Positions 44,190 through 51,962 of a stretch of DNA of 64,000 nucleotides are shown here, one piece after another. The stretch covers positions 171,095-235,094 of the forward strand of contig CP070829.1 in assembly GCA_020344755.1 (NCBI GenBank). The letters run 5' to 3'. Each line of letters opens with the position of its first letter. Position 1 is the first letter of the stretch. The stretch comes from Gemmatimonadales bacterium (GTDB lineage Bacteria > Gemmatimonadota > Gemmatimonadetes > Longimicrobiales > Gaopeijiaceae). The translations under genes were made by a program, and so were the position numbers. The notes below the pieces were generated by a model. The model made no database searches, was not told the origin of the DNA, and worked only from the letters and a program-made list of their open reading frames with translations.

Positions 44190-45761
44190 ATGACCCGCAT
44201 TCTCAGATCCGCCGGGCTCGCGGTGACGGTGGGAGCCGTCCTCTCCGCCTGCGGACCCTCCCCCCAGCCCATTCCCCTGGTGGAGACCACGATTCCGGAC
44301 GTTCAGGCCGCCATCCTGGACGGCCGCACCACCTGCCGGATGGTGGTGCAGGGCTACCTGGACCGGATCGCGGCCTACGACGAACCCGTCAACGCCATCA
44401 CCGAGGTGAATCCCCGGGCGCTGCAGGTGGCGGATTCCGTGGACGCCGCCCTGGCGGCAGGTGATGAGCCGGGGGCGCTCTTCTGCGTCCCCGTCCTGGT
44501 GAAGGACAACTTCGACACCCACGACATGGTCACGACCGGGGGCTCGATCGCGCTGATCAACAGTCTCCCGCCGGACGACGCCTTCATGGTGCGGCGCATA
44601 CGGGAAGAAGGCGCCATCGTCCTCGCCAAGACCAACCTGGCCGAGTGGGCCTTCACCGCCCGACAGTCCGTCTCCTCCGCGTACGATACGACCCGGAACG
44701 CGTATGCCCTGGACCGGGTGCCGGCGGGCTCCAGCGGGGGAACCGCCTCTGGAGTCGCCGCGAACCTCGGCCTCATCGGACTGGGGAGCGATACCGGCAA
44801 CAGCATCCGGGGGCCGTCCTCCCACCTCTCCCTGGTGGGGATCCGGTCCACCATCGGCCTCACCTCGCGCGACGGCGTCATCCCCCTCTCCTTCGACCGG
44901 GACATCGCCGGCCCCATGGGCCGGACCGTGGCGGACGTGGTGCGGGTGTTCGACGTGGTGGCCGGGTACGACGCAGGGGATCCCTACACGGAGCTGGGGC
45001 GCGGCCGGCGGGAGCCCGACTACACCGCCTTCCTGAACGCCGACGGACTCCAGGGCGCCCGGATCGGGGTCCTGGTGCCTCTGGTGGACGTCGAGGATCC
45101 GAACGAGGAGATCCGGGCCATCTTCGACCAGGCGGTGGCGGACCTCCGTCGCCTGGGCGCGGAGGTGATGGAAGTGGACATGGACCTGGATGCCGAGTTG
45201 GATCGGTCCAATCTGTTCTGCCGCCGCTTCCGCTACGACATCTGGACCTACACCGGGACCCTGGAGAACCCTCCCTTCCGGGACGTGGCCACCCTCCTGG
45301 AAACGGGCCAGATCCACGAGCACGCCGAGCGCACGCTGCGGAACTATTCCCAGCTTCCCCTGGACGTCCACCCGGCCCAGTGGGATCCCCCCTGTCCGGA
45401 TTACCCGGACCACGAGGGCCGACAGGCCTTCCTTGCGGCGGTGGCTGCCGTGATGGATTCGGTCCGGGTCGATGCCCTGATCTACCCGTCGTGGACCCAC
45501 CCGCCGGCACACATCGACCGGGCCAACGAGGAGTACCGGGGCGACAACTCGCAGCTGGTGGCGCCCCCCACCGGGATGCCGGCCATCACCGTCCCCATGG
45601 GCTACAGCTACGGGAACCTCCCGGTGGGGCTGCAGATCCTGGGGCGCCCCTACTCGGAGGGGCGGCTCTTCGAGCTGGCCTACGCCTACGAGCAGGGTAC
45701 GCTTCACCGTCGGCCGCCGGAGGGGTTCGGTGAGCTGGCCTCGGAGGGTGGGGAGGACTAG
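44190..45761 (+). CDS. amidase signature family lipoprotein
   Basis: A 523-residue amidase. A lipoprotein signal (VGAVLSAC, Cys21) precedes the amidase domain with the complete Ser-cisSer-Lys triad: Lys in FCVPVLVKDNFDT, cis-Ser in VPAGSSGGTASGVAANL and nucleophilic Ser in LGSDTGNSIRGPSSHLSLVGIR. The C-terminal block APPTGMPAITVPMGYSYGNLPVGLQILGRP is also family-typical. These enzymes hydrolyse amides to acid and ammonia; being anchored in the envelope, it may act on peptide-like or aryl amides outside the cytoplasm. GGGAGG lies directly upstream and the start is 10 nt after the BNR gene, so the pair is probably an operon. Confidence 0.92.
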   Translation: MTRILRSAGLAVTVGAVLSACGPSPQPIPLVETTIPDVQAAILDGRTTCRMVVQGYLDRIAAYDEPVNAITEVNPRALQVADSVDAALAAGDEPGALFCVPVLVKDNFDTHDMVTTGGSIALINSLPPDDAFMVRRIREEGAIVLAKTNLAEWAFTARQSVSSAYDTTRNAYALDRVPAGSSGGTASGVAANLGLIGLGSDTGNSIRGPSSHLSLVGIRSTIGLTSRDGVIPLSFDRDIAGPMGRTVADVVRVFDVVAGYDAGDPYTELGRGRREPDYTAFLNADGLQGARIGVLVPLVDVEDPNEEIRAIFDQAVADLRRLGAEVMEVDMDLDAELDRSNLFCRRFRYDIWTYTGTLENPPFRDVATLLETGQIHEHAERTLRNYSQLPLDVHPAQWDPPCPDYPDHEGRQAFLAAVAAVMDSVRVDALIYPSWTHPPAHIDRANEEYRGDNSQLVAPPTGMPAITVPMGYSYGNLPVGLQILGRPYSEGRLFELAYAYEQGTLHRRPPEGFGELASEGGED

Positions 45762-45804
45762 CTGCTCGCGCACAAGCCCATGGCCGAACAGGGGGCGTCG
45801 GCCC

Positions 45805-45810
45805 TATGCT
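45805..45810 (+). promoter_or_regulatory. possible -10 element upstream of the 45904 gene
   Basis: TATGCT, 94 nt before the start of the duplicated-domain secreted protein. The -35 region is poor. It would give a conventional leader containing the AAGGAG ribosome site. Confidence 0.25.
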
Positions 45811-45903
45811 GTCCCGACCGGGGGCGAGCCCTCTTGGCCGAAGGGGAGCGGAGGAGGCGGCGGCCCGCGGCCCCGGAACTCTACCTCCCACAAGGAGCGC
45901 TTC

Positions 45904-46641
45904 ATGAAGAAGCCGATACTCGTGGCCCTCGTTCTCCTGCTCTTCGGCGCCCCGGGGGTCACGGCGCAGCAAGCGGAGGCCGCTAGCCGGGTCTACGTCG
46001 CCTACTACCAGGTGTCCTGGGGTGACCTGGCCGAGTGGCTCGAGATCTACCAGGCGGACTGGGCTCCCCTCCTCCAGGACGCCGTGGAGCGCGGCGATCT
46101 CTCGGGCTTCGGCGCCCAGACCCACAACACCGGGGGGATCTACAACTTCCGACTCTCCCTGCGTGGGACGCGGGACACCAACTTCGACCGTGTATGGGAG
46201 GAGTTGATGGGCACCTGGATGACGGAGAAGCCGGGCTCGTTCAACCGGGTCCTATCCCTGATGGAGGGGCACGACGACGAGATCTGGAACATCGACGTCA
46301 TGGAAACGGACGGAGCCGGGGACTGGCAGTACATGTACGACAACGTGGTCGAGGTCCCCTACGAGGACTGGATGGGGTTCACCGACGTCTTCAACGACGC
46401 GGCCGGTCCGGTTTTCGCCCAGGCCCGGGACGACGGCATCCTCGCGGGGTGGGTGATCGAGACCCACAACACCGGGGGGCGCTTCAACTGGAAGGTCATC
46501 CTCCTCTTCCCGGGGTGGAACGACATCCACGAGCTCCAGACCCGGCTCCTGACCGCCGTGCCCCTCACGCACCCCATGTGGGACTACTGGAAGACCCACA
46601 AGGATGAGCTCTGGGAGCGGTTCCCGGCAGCGGGGAACTGA
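45904..46641 (+). CDS. secreted protein with an internally duplicated domain, function unknown
   Basis: A 245-residue protein I do not recognise. A signal peptide (ILVALVLLLFGAPGVTAQ) is followed by two related halves of about 100 residues. Half one has VAYYQVSWGDLAEWLEIYQ, GFGAQTHNTGGIYNFRLSL and DTNFDRVWEELM; half two has VVEVPYEDWMGFTDVFN, GWVIETHNTGGRFNWKVIL and WNDIHELQTRLL. The six-residue THNTGG recurs at residues 73 and 187. The order strand-helix-strand-strand-helix suggests a tandem ferredoxin-like (dimeric alpha/beta barrel) fold, which is inference. The ATG at 45904 has AAGGAG 7 nt upstream. Confidence 0.8.
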   Translation: MKKPILVALVLLLFGAPGVTAQQAEAASRVYVAYYQVSWGDLAEWLEIYQADWAPLLQDAVERGDLSGFGAQTHNTGGIYNFRLSLRGTRDTNFDRVWEELMGTWMTEKPGSFNRVLSLMEGHDDEIWNIDVMETDGAGDWQYMYDNVVEVPYEDWMGFTDVFNDAAGPVFAQARDDGILAGWVIETHNTGGRFNWKVILLFPGWNDIHELQTRLLTAVPLTHPMWDYWKTHKDELWERFPAAGN

Positions 46642-46772
46642 GCCGACCTGTCCGACGCGGCGGGTTCTTCCGCATGCGGGGGCCCACCGCCGATTCCCGG
46701 CCCCGGTCGCAGAGCGCGGCCGGGGCCGGGGCGCGTCGGCGACCCTCCCTGGTTCTCTCCTCACCTGCACCG

Positions 46773-46778
46773 TATCCT
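46773..46778 (+). promoter_or_regulatory. putative -10 element, leaderless start of the PHP-domain gene
   Basis: TATCCT, separated from the ATG at 46785 by cggccc (6 nt), exactly as before the gene at 31494. No Shine-Dalgarno sequence. Confidence 0.4.
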
Positions 46779-46784
46779 CGGCCC

Positions 46785-47837
46785 ATGACCCAAATCCCGC
46801 CCCGCCCCGCTACCCTCGTGGCTGCCGGCCTCCTGGTGGTCGCAGCCTGTTCCCCCGCTTCCGAGTCCTCGGACGTGCCCCCGGTCCGCTTCGAGCCCGG
46901 CGACTACGCCGGCGATGCCTGGTTGAAGGGGAACACCCACACCCACACCACGAACAGTGACGGGGATTCGCCACCGGAGGTGGTGGCCCGGTGGTACCGG
47001 GACCACGGCTACGACTTCCTGGTCCTCTCGGACCACAACGTCTTCACCGACCCGGCCACCCTGTCGCACCTCACCGACTCCACCTTCCTTCTCATCGCCG
47101 GCGAGGAGGTGAGTTCCCGCTTCGACGGGAAGCCCGTCCACGTGAACGGGCTCAACATTCCCGGTGTGATCGAGGCCCGGGAGGCGGAGACGCTGGTCGC
47201 CACCCTCCAGGCCAATGTGGACGCCATCCGGGAGGTCGAGGGCGTGCCCCACATCAACCATCCCAACTTCCGCTGGGCCTTCGGTGCGGAAGAGCTGGCC
47301 CAGGTGGAGGGCGACCGCCTCCTGGAGATCCACAACGGCGAGCCCAACGTCCACAACCACGGGGGCGGGGGCACGCCCGGGATGGAGGAGGTATGGGACA
47401 TCCTGCTGACGGGCGGAAAGCGAATCTACGGGATCGCCGTGGACGACGCCCACCACTTCCAGGGCGAGTTCGCGCCGGATCGTTCCAACCCCGGACGGGC
47501 CTGGGTGGCGGTCCGTGCCGCGGCCCGAGAGCCCCACGCCATCATGACGGCGCTGGAGGCCGGGCATTTCTACGCCAGCACCGGGGTGGAGCTGAGCGAC
47601 GTCGTGGTGGGGGAGCGCCGGCTCGAGGTGCACATCGCGACCCGGGGGGACTTCCGCTACACCACCGTCTTCGTGGGGGCCGGCGGCGAGGTCCTGTCCA
47701 CGAGTGTGGCGAATCCCGCCGTCTACGAGTTGACCGGGGACGTGGGGTACGTCCGCGCCCGGGTCACCGACTCGGGGGGGGCGGTGGCGTGGACCCAGCC
47801 GGTCTTCGTGGAGGCGATCCCGCTGGAGGGCAGCTGA
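46785..47837 (+). CDS. PHP-domain metal-dependent phosphoesterase-like lipoprotein
   Basis: A 350-residue lipoprotein (VVAAC, Cys22). The PHP domain begins at WLKGNTHTHTTNSDGDSPPEVV with the HxH metal pair. Further ligands are in FLVLSDHNVF, LLIAGEEVSS, HINHPNFRW and IAVDDAHHF. A beta-sandwich of about 90 residues closes the protein (SDVVVGERRLEVHIATRGD, VGYVRARVTDSGGAVAWTQP). PHP enzymes hydrolyse phosphate esters; this secreted type often acts on carbohydrate or nucleotide phosphates. The start codon of the patatin gene follows the stop by 1 nt. Confidence 0.88.
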   Translation: MTQIPPRPATLVAAGLLVVAACSPASESSDVPPVRFEPGDYAGDAWLKGNTHTHTTNSDGDSPPEVVARWYRDHGYDFLVLSDHNVFTDPATLSHLTDSTFLLIAGEEVSSRFDGKPVHVNGLNIPGVIEAREAETLVATLQANVDAIREVEGVPHINHPNFRWAFGAEELAQVEGDRLLEIHNGEPNVHNHGGGGTPGMEEVWDILLTGGKRIYGIAVDDAHHFQGEFAPDRSNPGRAWVAVRAAAREPHAIMTALEAGHFYASTGVELSDVVVGERRLEVHIATRGDFRYTTVFVGAGGEVLSTSVANPAVYELTGDVGYVRARVTDSGGAVAWTQPVFVEAIPLEGS

Positions 47838-47838
47838 T

Positions 47839-48798
47839 TTGTCCCGTGTTCGCATCCTCTCCATCGACGGGGGAGGGGTCCGGGGCATCATCCCCGCCAT
47901 GGTCCTGGCGGAGCTGGAGGAGCGGTCGGGACGACGGGTGCCGGAGCTCTTCGACCTGGTGGCCGGTACCTCCACGGGCGGGATCCTCGCCCTGGGGCTC
48001 ACCTGCCCGGATCCGGCGGAGCCCACCCGGGCCCGCTACCGGGCCCGGGACATGGTGGAGCTCTACGACGTGCATGCCGCCACCATCTTCCACCGCTCGG
48101 CCCTCCGCCGGCTCCCTGGAGCGGAGCTTCTGGAGGAGCGGTACTCGGCAGACGGCCTGGTCCGGCTGCTGGAGGAGTACTTCGGTCCGGCTCGGCTGAA
48201 GGATGCTCTGACCCGGGTACTGCTCACCGCCTACGAGCTGGAGCGCCGCACCGCCTTCTTCTTCAAGAGCTGGAAGGCCGCCCGCGACCCGGACTACGAC
48301 TTCTCCCTGGTGGACGTGGCCCGGGCCACGGCGGCGGCTCCTACCTACTTCGAGCCCCACCGGATCGACGCGGGCAACGACTACTTCTCCCTGGTGGACG
48401 GAGGCGTCTTCGCCAACAACCCGGCCATGTGCGCCCTGGCGGAGGCGTTCCGGGGCGCGGCGGAGGGGGAGGTGCCGGAGGTGGTGCTCCTCTCTCTCGG
48501 CACCGGTGAGCTCACCCGCCGGATCCGGCACGAAGATGCCACCGGCTTCGGTCTGGCTCGTTGGGCCCGGCCCATCATCAGTGTCATGATGGACGGGGTG
48601 AGCGACTCGGTCCGCTACCAGTGTGACCAGATCCTCGGAGCCAATCACTTCCGCTTCCAGGCACGCCTGGACGAAGGCGCCGACGACCTGGACGACGCAT
48701 CCCGCGAGAACATGCGTGCGCTCCGGCTCCTGGGGGAGCGGATGATCCACGCCGAGCCGGCGAAGATGGACCGGCTGATCGAGGCGCTGGTCCGCTAG
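47839..48798 (+). CDS. patatin-like phospholipase
   Basis: A 319-residue patatin. The oxyanion motif is SIDGGGVRGIIPA, the nucleophile elbow is GTSTGG with Ser45, and the catalytic Asp187 is in LVDGGVFANNPA. This Ser-Asp dyad hydrolyses acyl esters of phospholipids or glycerolipids. The start is TTG at 47839, with GGAGGG 8 nt upstream inside the PHP gene and only 1 nt between the genes, implying coupled translation. It has no signal peptide. Similar patatins serve as CBASS effectors, but there is no cyclase or helper gene next to it, so a plain lipid hydrolase is more likely. Confidence 0.9.
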   Translation: MSRVRILSIDGGGVRGIIPAMVLAELEERSGRRVPELFDLVAGTSTGGILALGLTCPDPAEPTRARYRARDMVELYDVHAATIFHRSALRRLPGAELLEERYSADGLVRLLEEYFGPARLKDALTRVLLTAYELERRTAFFFKSWKAARDPDYDFSLVDVARATAAAPTYFEPHRIDAGNDYFSLVDGGVFANNPAMCALAEAFRGAAEGEVPEVVLLSLGTGELTRRIRHEDATGFGLARWARPIISVMMDGVSDSVRYQCDQILGANHFRFQARLDEGADDLDDASRENMRALRLLGERMIHAEPAKMDRLIEALVR

Positions 48799-48804
48799 GA
48801 GCCG

Positions 48805-49347
48805 TCAGCGAGTGCGCGGCCGAAGGCCGTAGGCCTGGACCACCATTCCATCCTGGGTGTCCCGTCCGGTCACCCACCCCACCCGCCCGTCCCCCGCCTC
48901 CCGGAGCGCGGACGGCGGCGACAGGAGCCTCAGGGCCGGACCGCCGTCCCGGGGCTCCAGGAAGAGGAGCCCGTCCCTCGAGCGCAGCCGGCCGAGGGTC
49001 GCCGGTCGGCCGTCGACGGTGCGAAGCTCGAACCGACGCACCTCCAGGACGTCGCCCGACGGTCGAGGGCCGCACGCGTCCACCTCCGCCCCGTTGAGCC
49101 AGCGGATGTCTTCGCCGGTGCGGTCGACCAGCGATACGCGGACGCCTTCGGCCGCCTCCAGGGAGAGGAACTCCTCCACCTCGGTCGACTCGGCGTGCAG
49201 CACGCCCAGGATGCACGGCTCCCCGGGCTCCGGGGCCGGCTCACCCGAACCGGCGCCCGGGGAGTGACAGGCCGCCGCCCCCATGACCAGAATCGCGCCG
49301 GGGAGCACAGCCCTGCGGCGGAGCGGACCGCGGTCGGCTCCCCTCAC
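48805..49347 (-). CDS. lipoprotein of unknown function
   Basis: A 180-residue predicted lipoprotein (LVMGAAAC, Cys27), GTG start at 49347 inside the stop of the upstream gene (GTGA). After the Cys a Gly/Pro/Glu-rich linker leads to a beta-rich domain (ILGVLHAESTEVEEFLSLEA, LEVRRFELRTVDGRP, GRVGWVTGRDTQDGM). I do not recognise a family. Tight coupling to the Ig-like HExxH protein suggests the two act together at the cell surface. It ends 6 nt from the convergent patatin stop. Confidence 0.65.
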   Translation of the reverse strand: MRGADRGPLRRRAVLPGAILVMGAAACHSPGAGSGEPAPEPGEPCILGVLHAESTEVEEFLSLEAAEGVRVSLVDRTGEDIRWLNGAEVDACGPRPSGDVLEVRRFELRTVDGRPATLGRLRSRDGLLFLEPRDGGPALRLLSPPSALREAGDGRVGWVTGRDTQDGMVVQAYGLRPRTR

Positions 49348-51845
49348 TGGATCCGGAGCACCCAGAGGAGGGTGTTGGGCGGCGCCGGACCCCCGGCAGC
49401 ATCGGTGAGGCGGAGCCCGGCCGGTGGAGGGGTGCCGGGCGGGGACCACTCCACGTAGGCGGTGGACAGCGCCCGGACACTGGTCTGGATCACCGGGGCT
49501 TCGATGGGCGCCGAGAAGGTGCGGAGCTGGCGGTCTTCCGGCAGTGCCGCGAAGACGTCCGCCACGTTCCAGGAGGGGATCCAGTCGCCGACCCGATCGT
49601 CCGCCCAGAGGGAGATCGAGAACAGGGCCACCAGCTCGTCGCCGGGGATCCCGGTCACCTCCGCCACGTTGGGGATTCCCCTCTCCGTACCCCCGGTGAG
49701 ATCCCGCATGAGGGCCTCCTCTCCGCCGGGGTGGGATTCGCCGTACCGGTCCAGCACCATGCGGAGGAAGGTGGAGGGGACGCCGTAGGGCGCCCGGCCG
49801 TTCCAGCACGGGCCGTCGTTCCCCTCGGAGGTCCGCCCGGCCCAGGAGCACTGCTGGGGCGCGCCCACCACCTGCTCACTTCCATTGAAGCCGAAGTAGT
49901 AGGTCATGTCCCGCCACCAGTCGTTGTACCACCCCGGGGGCGTGGCGGCTTCCACCTCCGCCCACCCCAGGTTGGAGAGGGGGGCGTGACCCCGGACCCG
50001 GAAGCCGGTCAGGTGCTCCGCCAGCGTGGCCCCGCCCTCCGTTTCCCAGGAAGCCTTGCTCCCGGCACCGTCGAAATACCGCCGACCCAGCTGAACGACG
50101 TGGGTGGCCTCGTGGGTGATGAGGGTCGGGTAGAGCTCCCAGATCCGCTCCAGGGAGACCTGCCGGCCCAGGGTACCGTCCGGATCCGGGGCCAGTCCGT
50201 AGAAGAGCTCGCCTTCGTTGCTGGCGCTGCAGCTGGTCTTCGGGAACAGGTCCACCCCGTAGACGAAACCGAGCACCCCCTCCCGCTCGTTCACCTCCCG
50301 GGTCATGACCACCAGGAGTCGGCCATTGTCGTCCAGGTCGGACATGGTGCCGAAGTAGTCGGTGAGCGTCGGGCCGATGGCGTCGACGTAGAGGGCGTCG
50401 AAGTCCTCCATGGTCTCGAGGGGGAGGGCCTCCAGGACCGGGTTCTCCACGTCCTCGAGAAAGACCAGGGCATCCCCCACGTAGCGGGCCACGGTCCGGA
50501 TCTGGGTGCCATCACTGCATCCGTCCGGGACGGAGATCCGGATGGTGTCCCCCTGGCTCGGCGGGACCATGGATGGCCCCGCGGCCTGGGCGGCCCGGGG
50601 GAGGGAAGGCGGCCCGAGCCGCCGGAACCACTCTTCCTCCGACTGCCGGATCCGGGCTTCCGCCTCCGCATGCTGTCGGGCCCAGGGATCCTCCGGCGGC
50701 ATCACGGCGGGGGAGGGGGGACGGACTGACGGGGCGGCGCCGGTGGGGAGTCCCCCCAGGGGCGAGAAGACGGGGCCCGGAGTCGTGCGGGCCCGGGGAG
50801 GCGCCGTGGCGACCAGCTCCTCCCCCACGGCCGTGGAGAGGCGCACCTCGCTCACCGACGAGGGAACCTGGGAGGTGGAAACGAGGCCCACCATGTAGCG
50901 GGCGCCCTCCGGTGCGCCGGCCAGCCGGATGCAGTCGTCGCCGTAGAGCGCCTGGCCCACCTCCGGAGAAGCCACGTCCCGCGGTTGGACCGGGACGTCC
51001 TGGACGCTCCAGCCTCCGAAGGCGTCGAGCCGCAGCGAGGCCGTGCGGGTGGGCAGGCAGGCGGACTCCGGGACCCGGATGGTCAGGCCAGACGGCGACG
51101 CCTCCAGCACCTCGACGGGATCGTCACCGATCTGGACGTGGTTCAGCTCCGGGAGGTCTCCGAAGCCCTCTCCGGTGATGGTGGCCAGCTCTCCCTCCAG
51201 GAGGACCGCCGGGCTGACGGAGGTGATCCGTGGTCCGTCCAGGGAGGAGGCGGTCACCTGAACGGAGACGGTGTCGCTCACGTCGCCGGACGTCCCGTGC
51301 ACGAGGGCCGAACCGGCCCCCACCGCGGTGACCGTGCCCGCGTCGTCCACCTGGACCACCGCCGGGTCGGTGCTGCCCCAGGCGATCTCGAGGTCCGCCA
51401 CGGAGAACGCCCGGGCGTCCAGGGCCCGGACCGTCAGGGCCAGGGAGGCTCCGGGCCAGGGCAGGGTCAGGGGATCGGGGCCCAGGGTCAGGGTGGCGGT
51501 GACCTGCGCCACGGTCACCGTGGCCTGGGCGGACGCGGCCCCGGAAGTGGCGGTGACCACGGTCTGCCCATTTCCCCTCGCCGTAAGGACGCCCGAGCCG
51601 GACACGAAGACCACGCTCGCGTCCGCGGTGGTCCACATGACCGTACGACCCGCCATGGCCTGCCCGTTCTGGTCCTGTACCACGGCGGTGAGGGGGACCG
51701 ACCCCCCCAGGGCATCGAAGACCACCTCGGTGGACGACAGGGTGACGGAGGTGGGGACGGAAGGTGGGGGCGGCTCCGTGGGGGAGTCACCGCCTCCGCA
51801 GGCGAGGAGGGTCAGGGCCGGCAGGAGCCGGAGGTGCTTGGTCAC
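49344..51845 (-). CDS. large Ig-like-domain lipoprotein with HExxH metalloprotease-like region
   Basis: An 833-residue surface protein. The lipobox is LTLLACGGG (Cys16), followed by a Pro/Thr stalk. Two Big_2-type Ig-like domains come next (VTLSSTEVVFDALGGSVPLT to VTVAQV; TLTLGPDPLTLP to SVQVTAS), then an IPT/TIG domain (ITSVSPAVLLEGELATITGEGF). The C-terminal half holds LITHEATHVVQLGRR, an HExxH zinc motif (His578, Glu579, His582), with WETEGGATLAEH about 20 residues later as likely third ligand. It resembles M30/hyicolysin-like gluzincins, but only loosely. The GTG at 51845 was chosen so that the lipobox lies at the right distance; CAGAAT is 8 nt upstream. Confidence 0.82.
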   Translation of the reverse strand: MTKHLRLLPALTLLACGGGDSPTEPPPPSVPTSVTLSSTEVVFDALGGSVPLTAVVQDQNGQAMAGRTVMWTTADASVVFVSGSGVLTARGNGQTVVTATSGAASAQATVTVAQVTATLTLGPDPLTLPWPGASLALTVRALDARAFSVADLEIAWGSTDPAVVQVDDAGTVTAVGAGSALVHGTSGDVSDTVSVQVTASSLDGPRITSVSPAVLLEGELATITGEGFGDLPELNHVQIGDDPVEVLEASPSGLTIRVPESACLPTRTASLRLDAFGGWSVQDVPVQPRDVASPEVGQALYGDDCIRLAGAPEGARYMVGLVSTSQVPSSVSEVRLSTAVGEELVATAPPRARTTPGPVFSPLGGLPTGAAPSVRPPSPAVMPPEDPWARQHAEAEARIRQSEEEWFRRLGPPSLPRAAQAAGPSMVPPSQGDTIRISVPDGCSDGTQIRTVARYVGDALVFLEDVENPVLEALPLETMEDFDALYVDAIGPTLTDYFGTMSDLDDNGRLLVVMTREVNEREGVLGFVYGVDLFPKTSCSASNEGELFYGLAPDPDGTLGRQVSLERIWELYPTLITHEATHVVQLGRRYFDGAGSKASWETEGGATLAEHLTGFRVRGHAPLSNLGWAEVEAATPPGWYNDWWRDMTYYFGFNGSEQVVGAPQQCSWAGRTSEGNDGPCWNGRAPYGVPSTFLRMVLDRYGESHPGGEEALMRDLTGGTERGIPNVAEVTGIPGDELVALFSISLWADDRVGDWIPSWNVADVFAALPEDRQLRTFSAPIEAPVIQTSVRALSTAYVEWSPPGTPPPAGLRLTDAAGGPAPPNTLLWVLRIQ

Positions 51846-51962
51846 TTGCGACGATTCTGGTGGGGAAGGGTCTCCCAAGAGGTCACCGCGGTCGTCGGCC
51901 CGCAAGGCCCGCGTCGGGACCCTCCCGCGGCGGGCCACCCCTCGGGGCCCGTTCGCGGCGGG

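Noticed and set aside
47839..48798. Patatin as a CBASS antiphage effector
   Set aside because: No CD-NTase, E1/E2-like, JAB or TRIP13-like gene lies beside it; the neighbours are secreted hydrolases and lipoproteins.
51895..51962. GC-rich inverted repeats after prfC as a terminator
   Set aside because: Stems are short and imperfect with no T-run on the minus strand, so they could not be told apart from background GC pairing.
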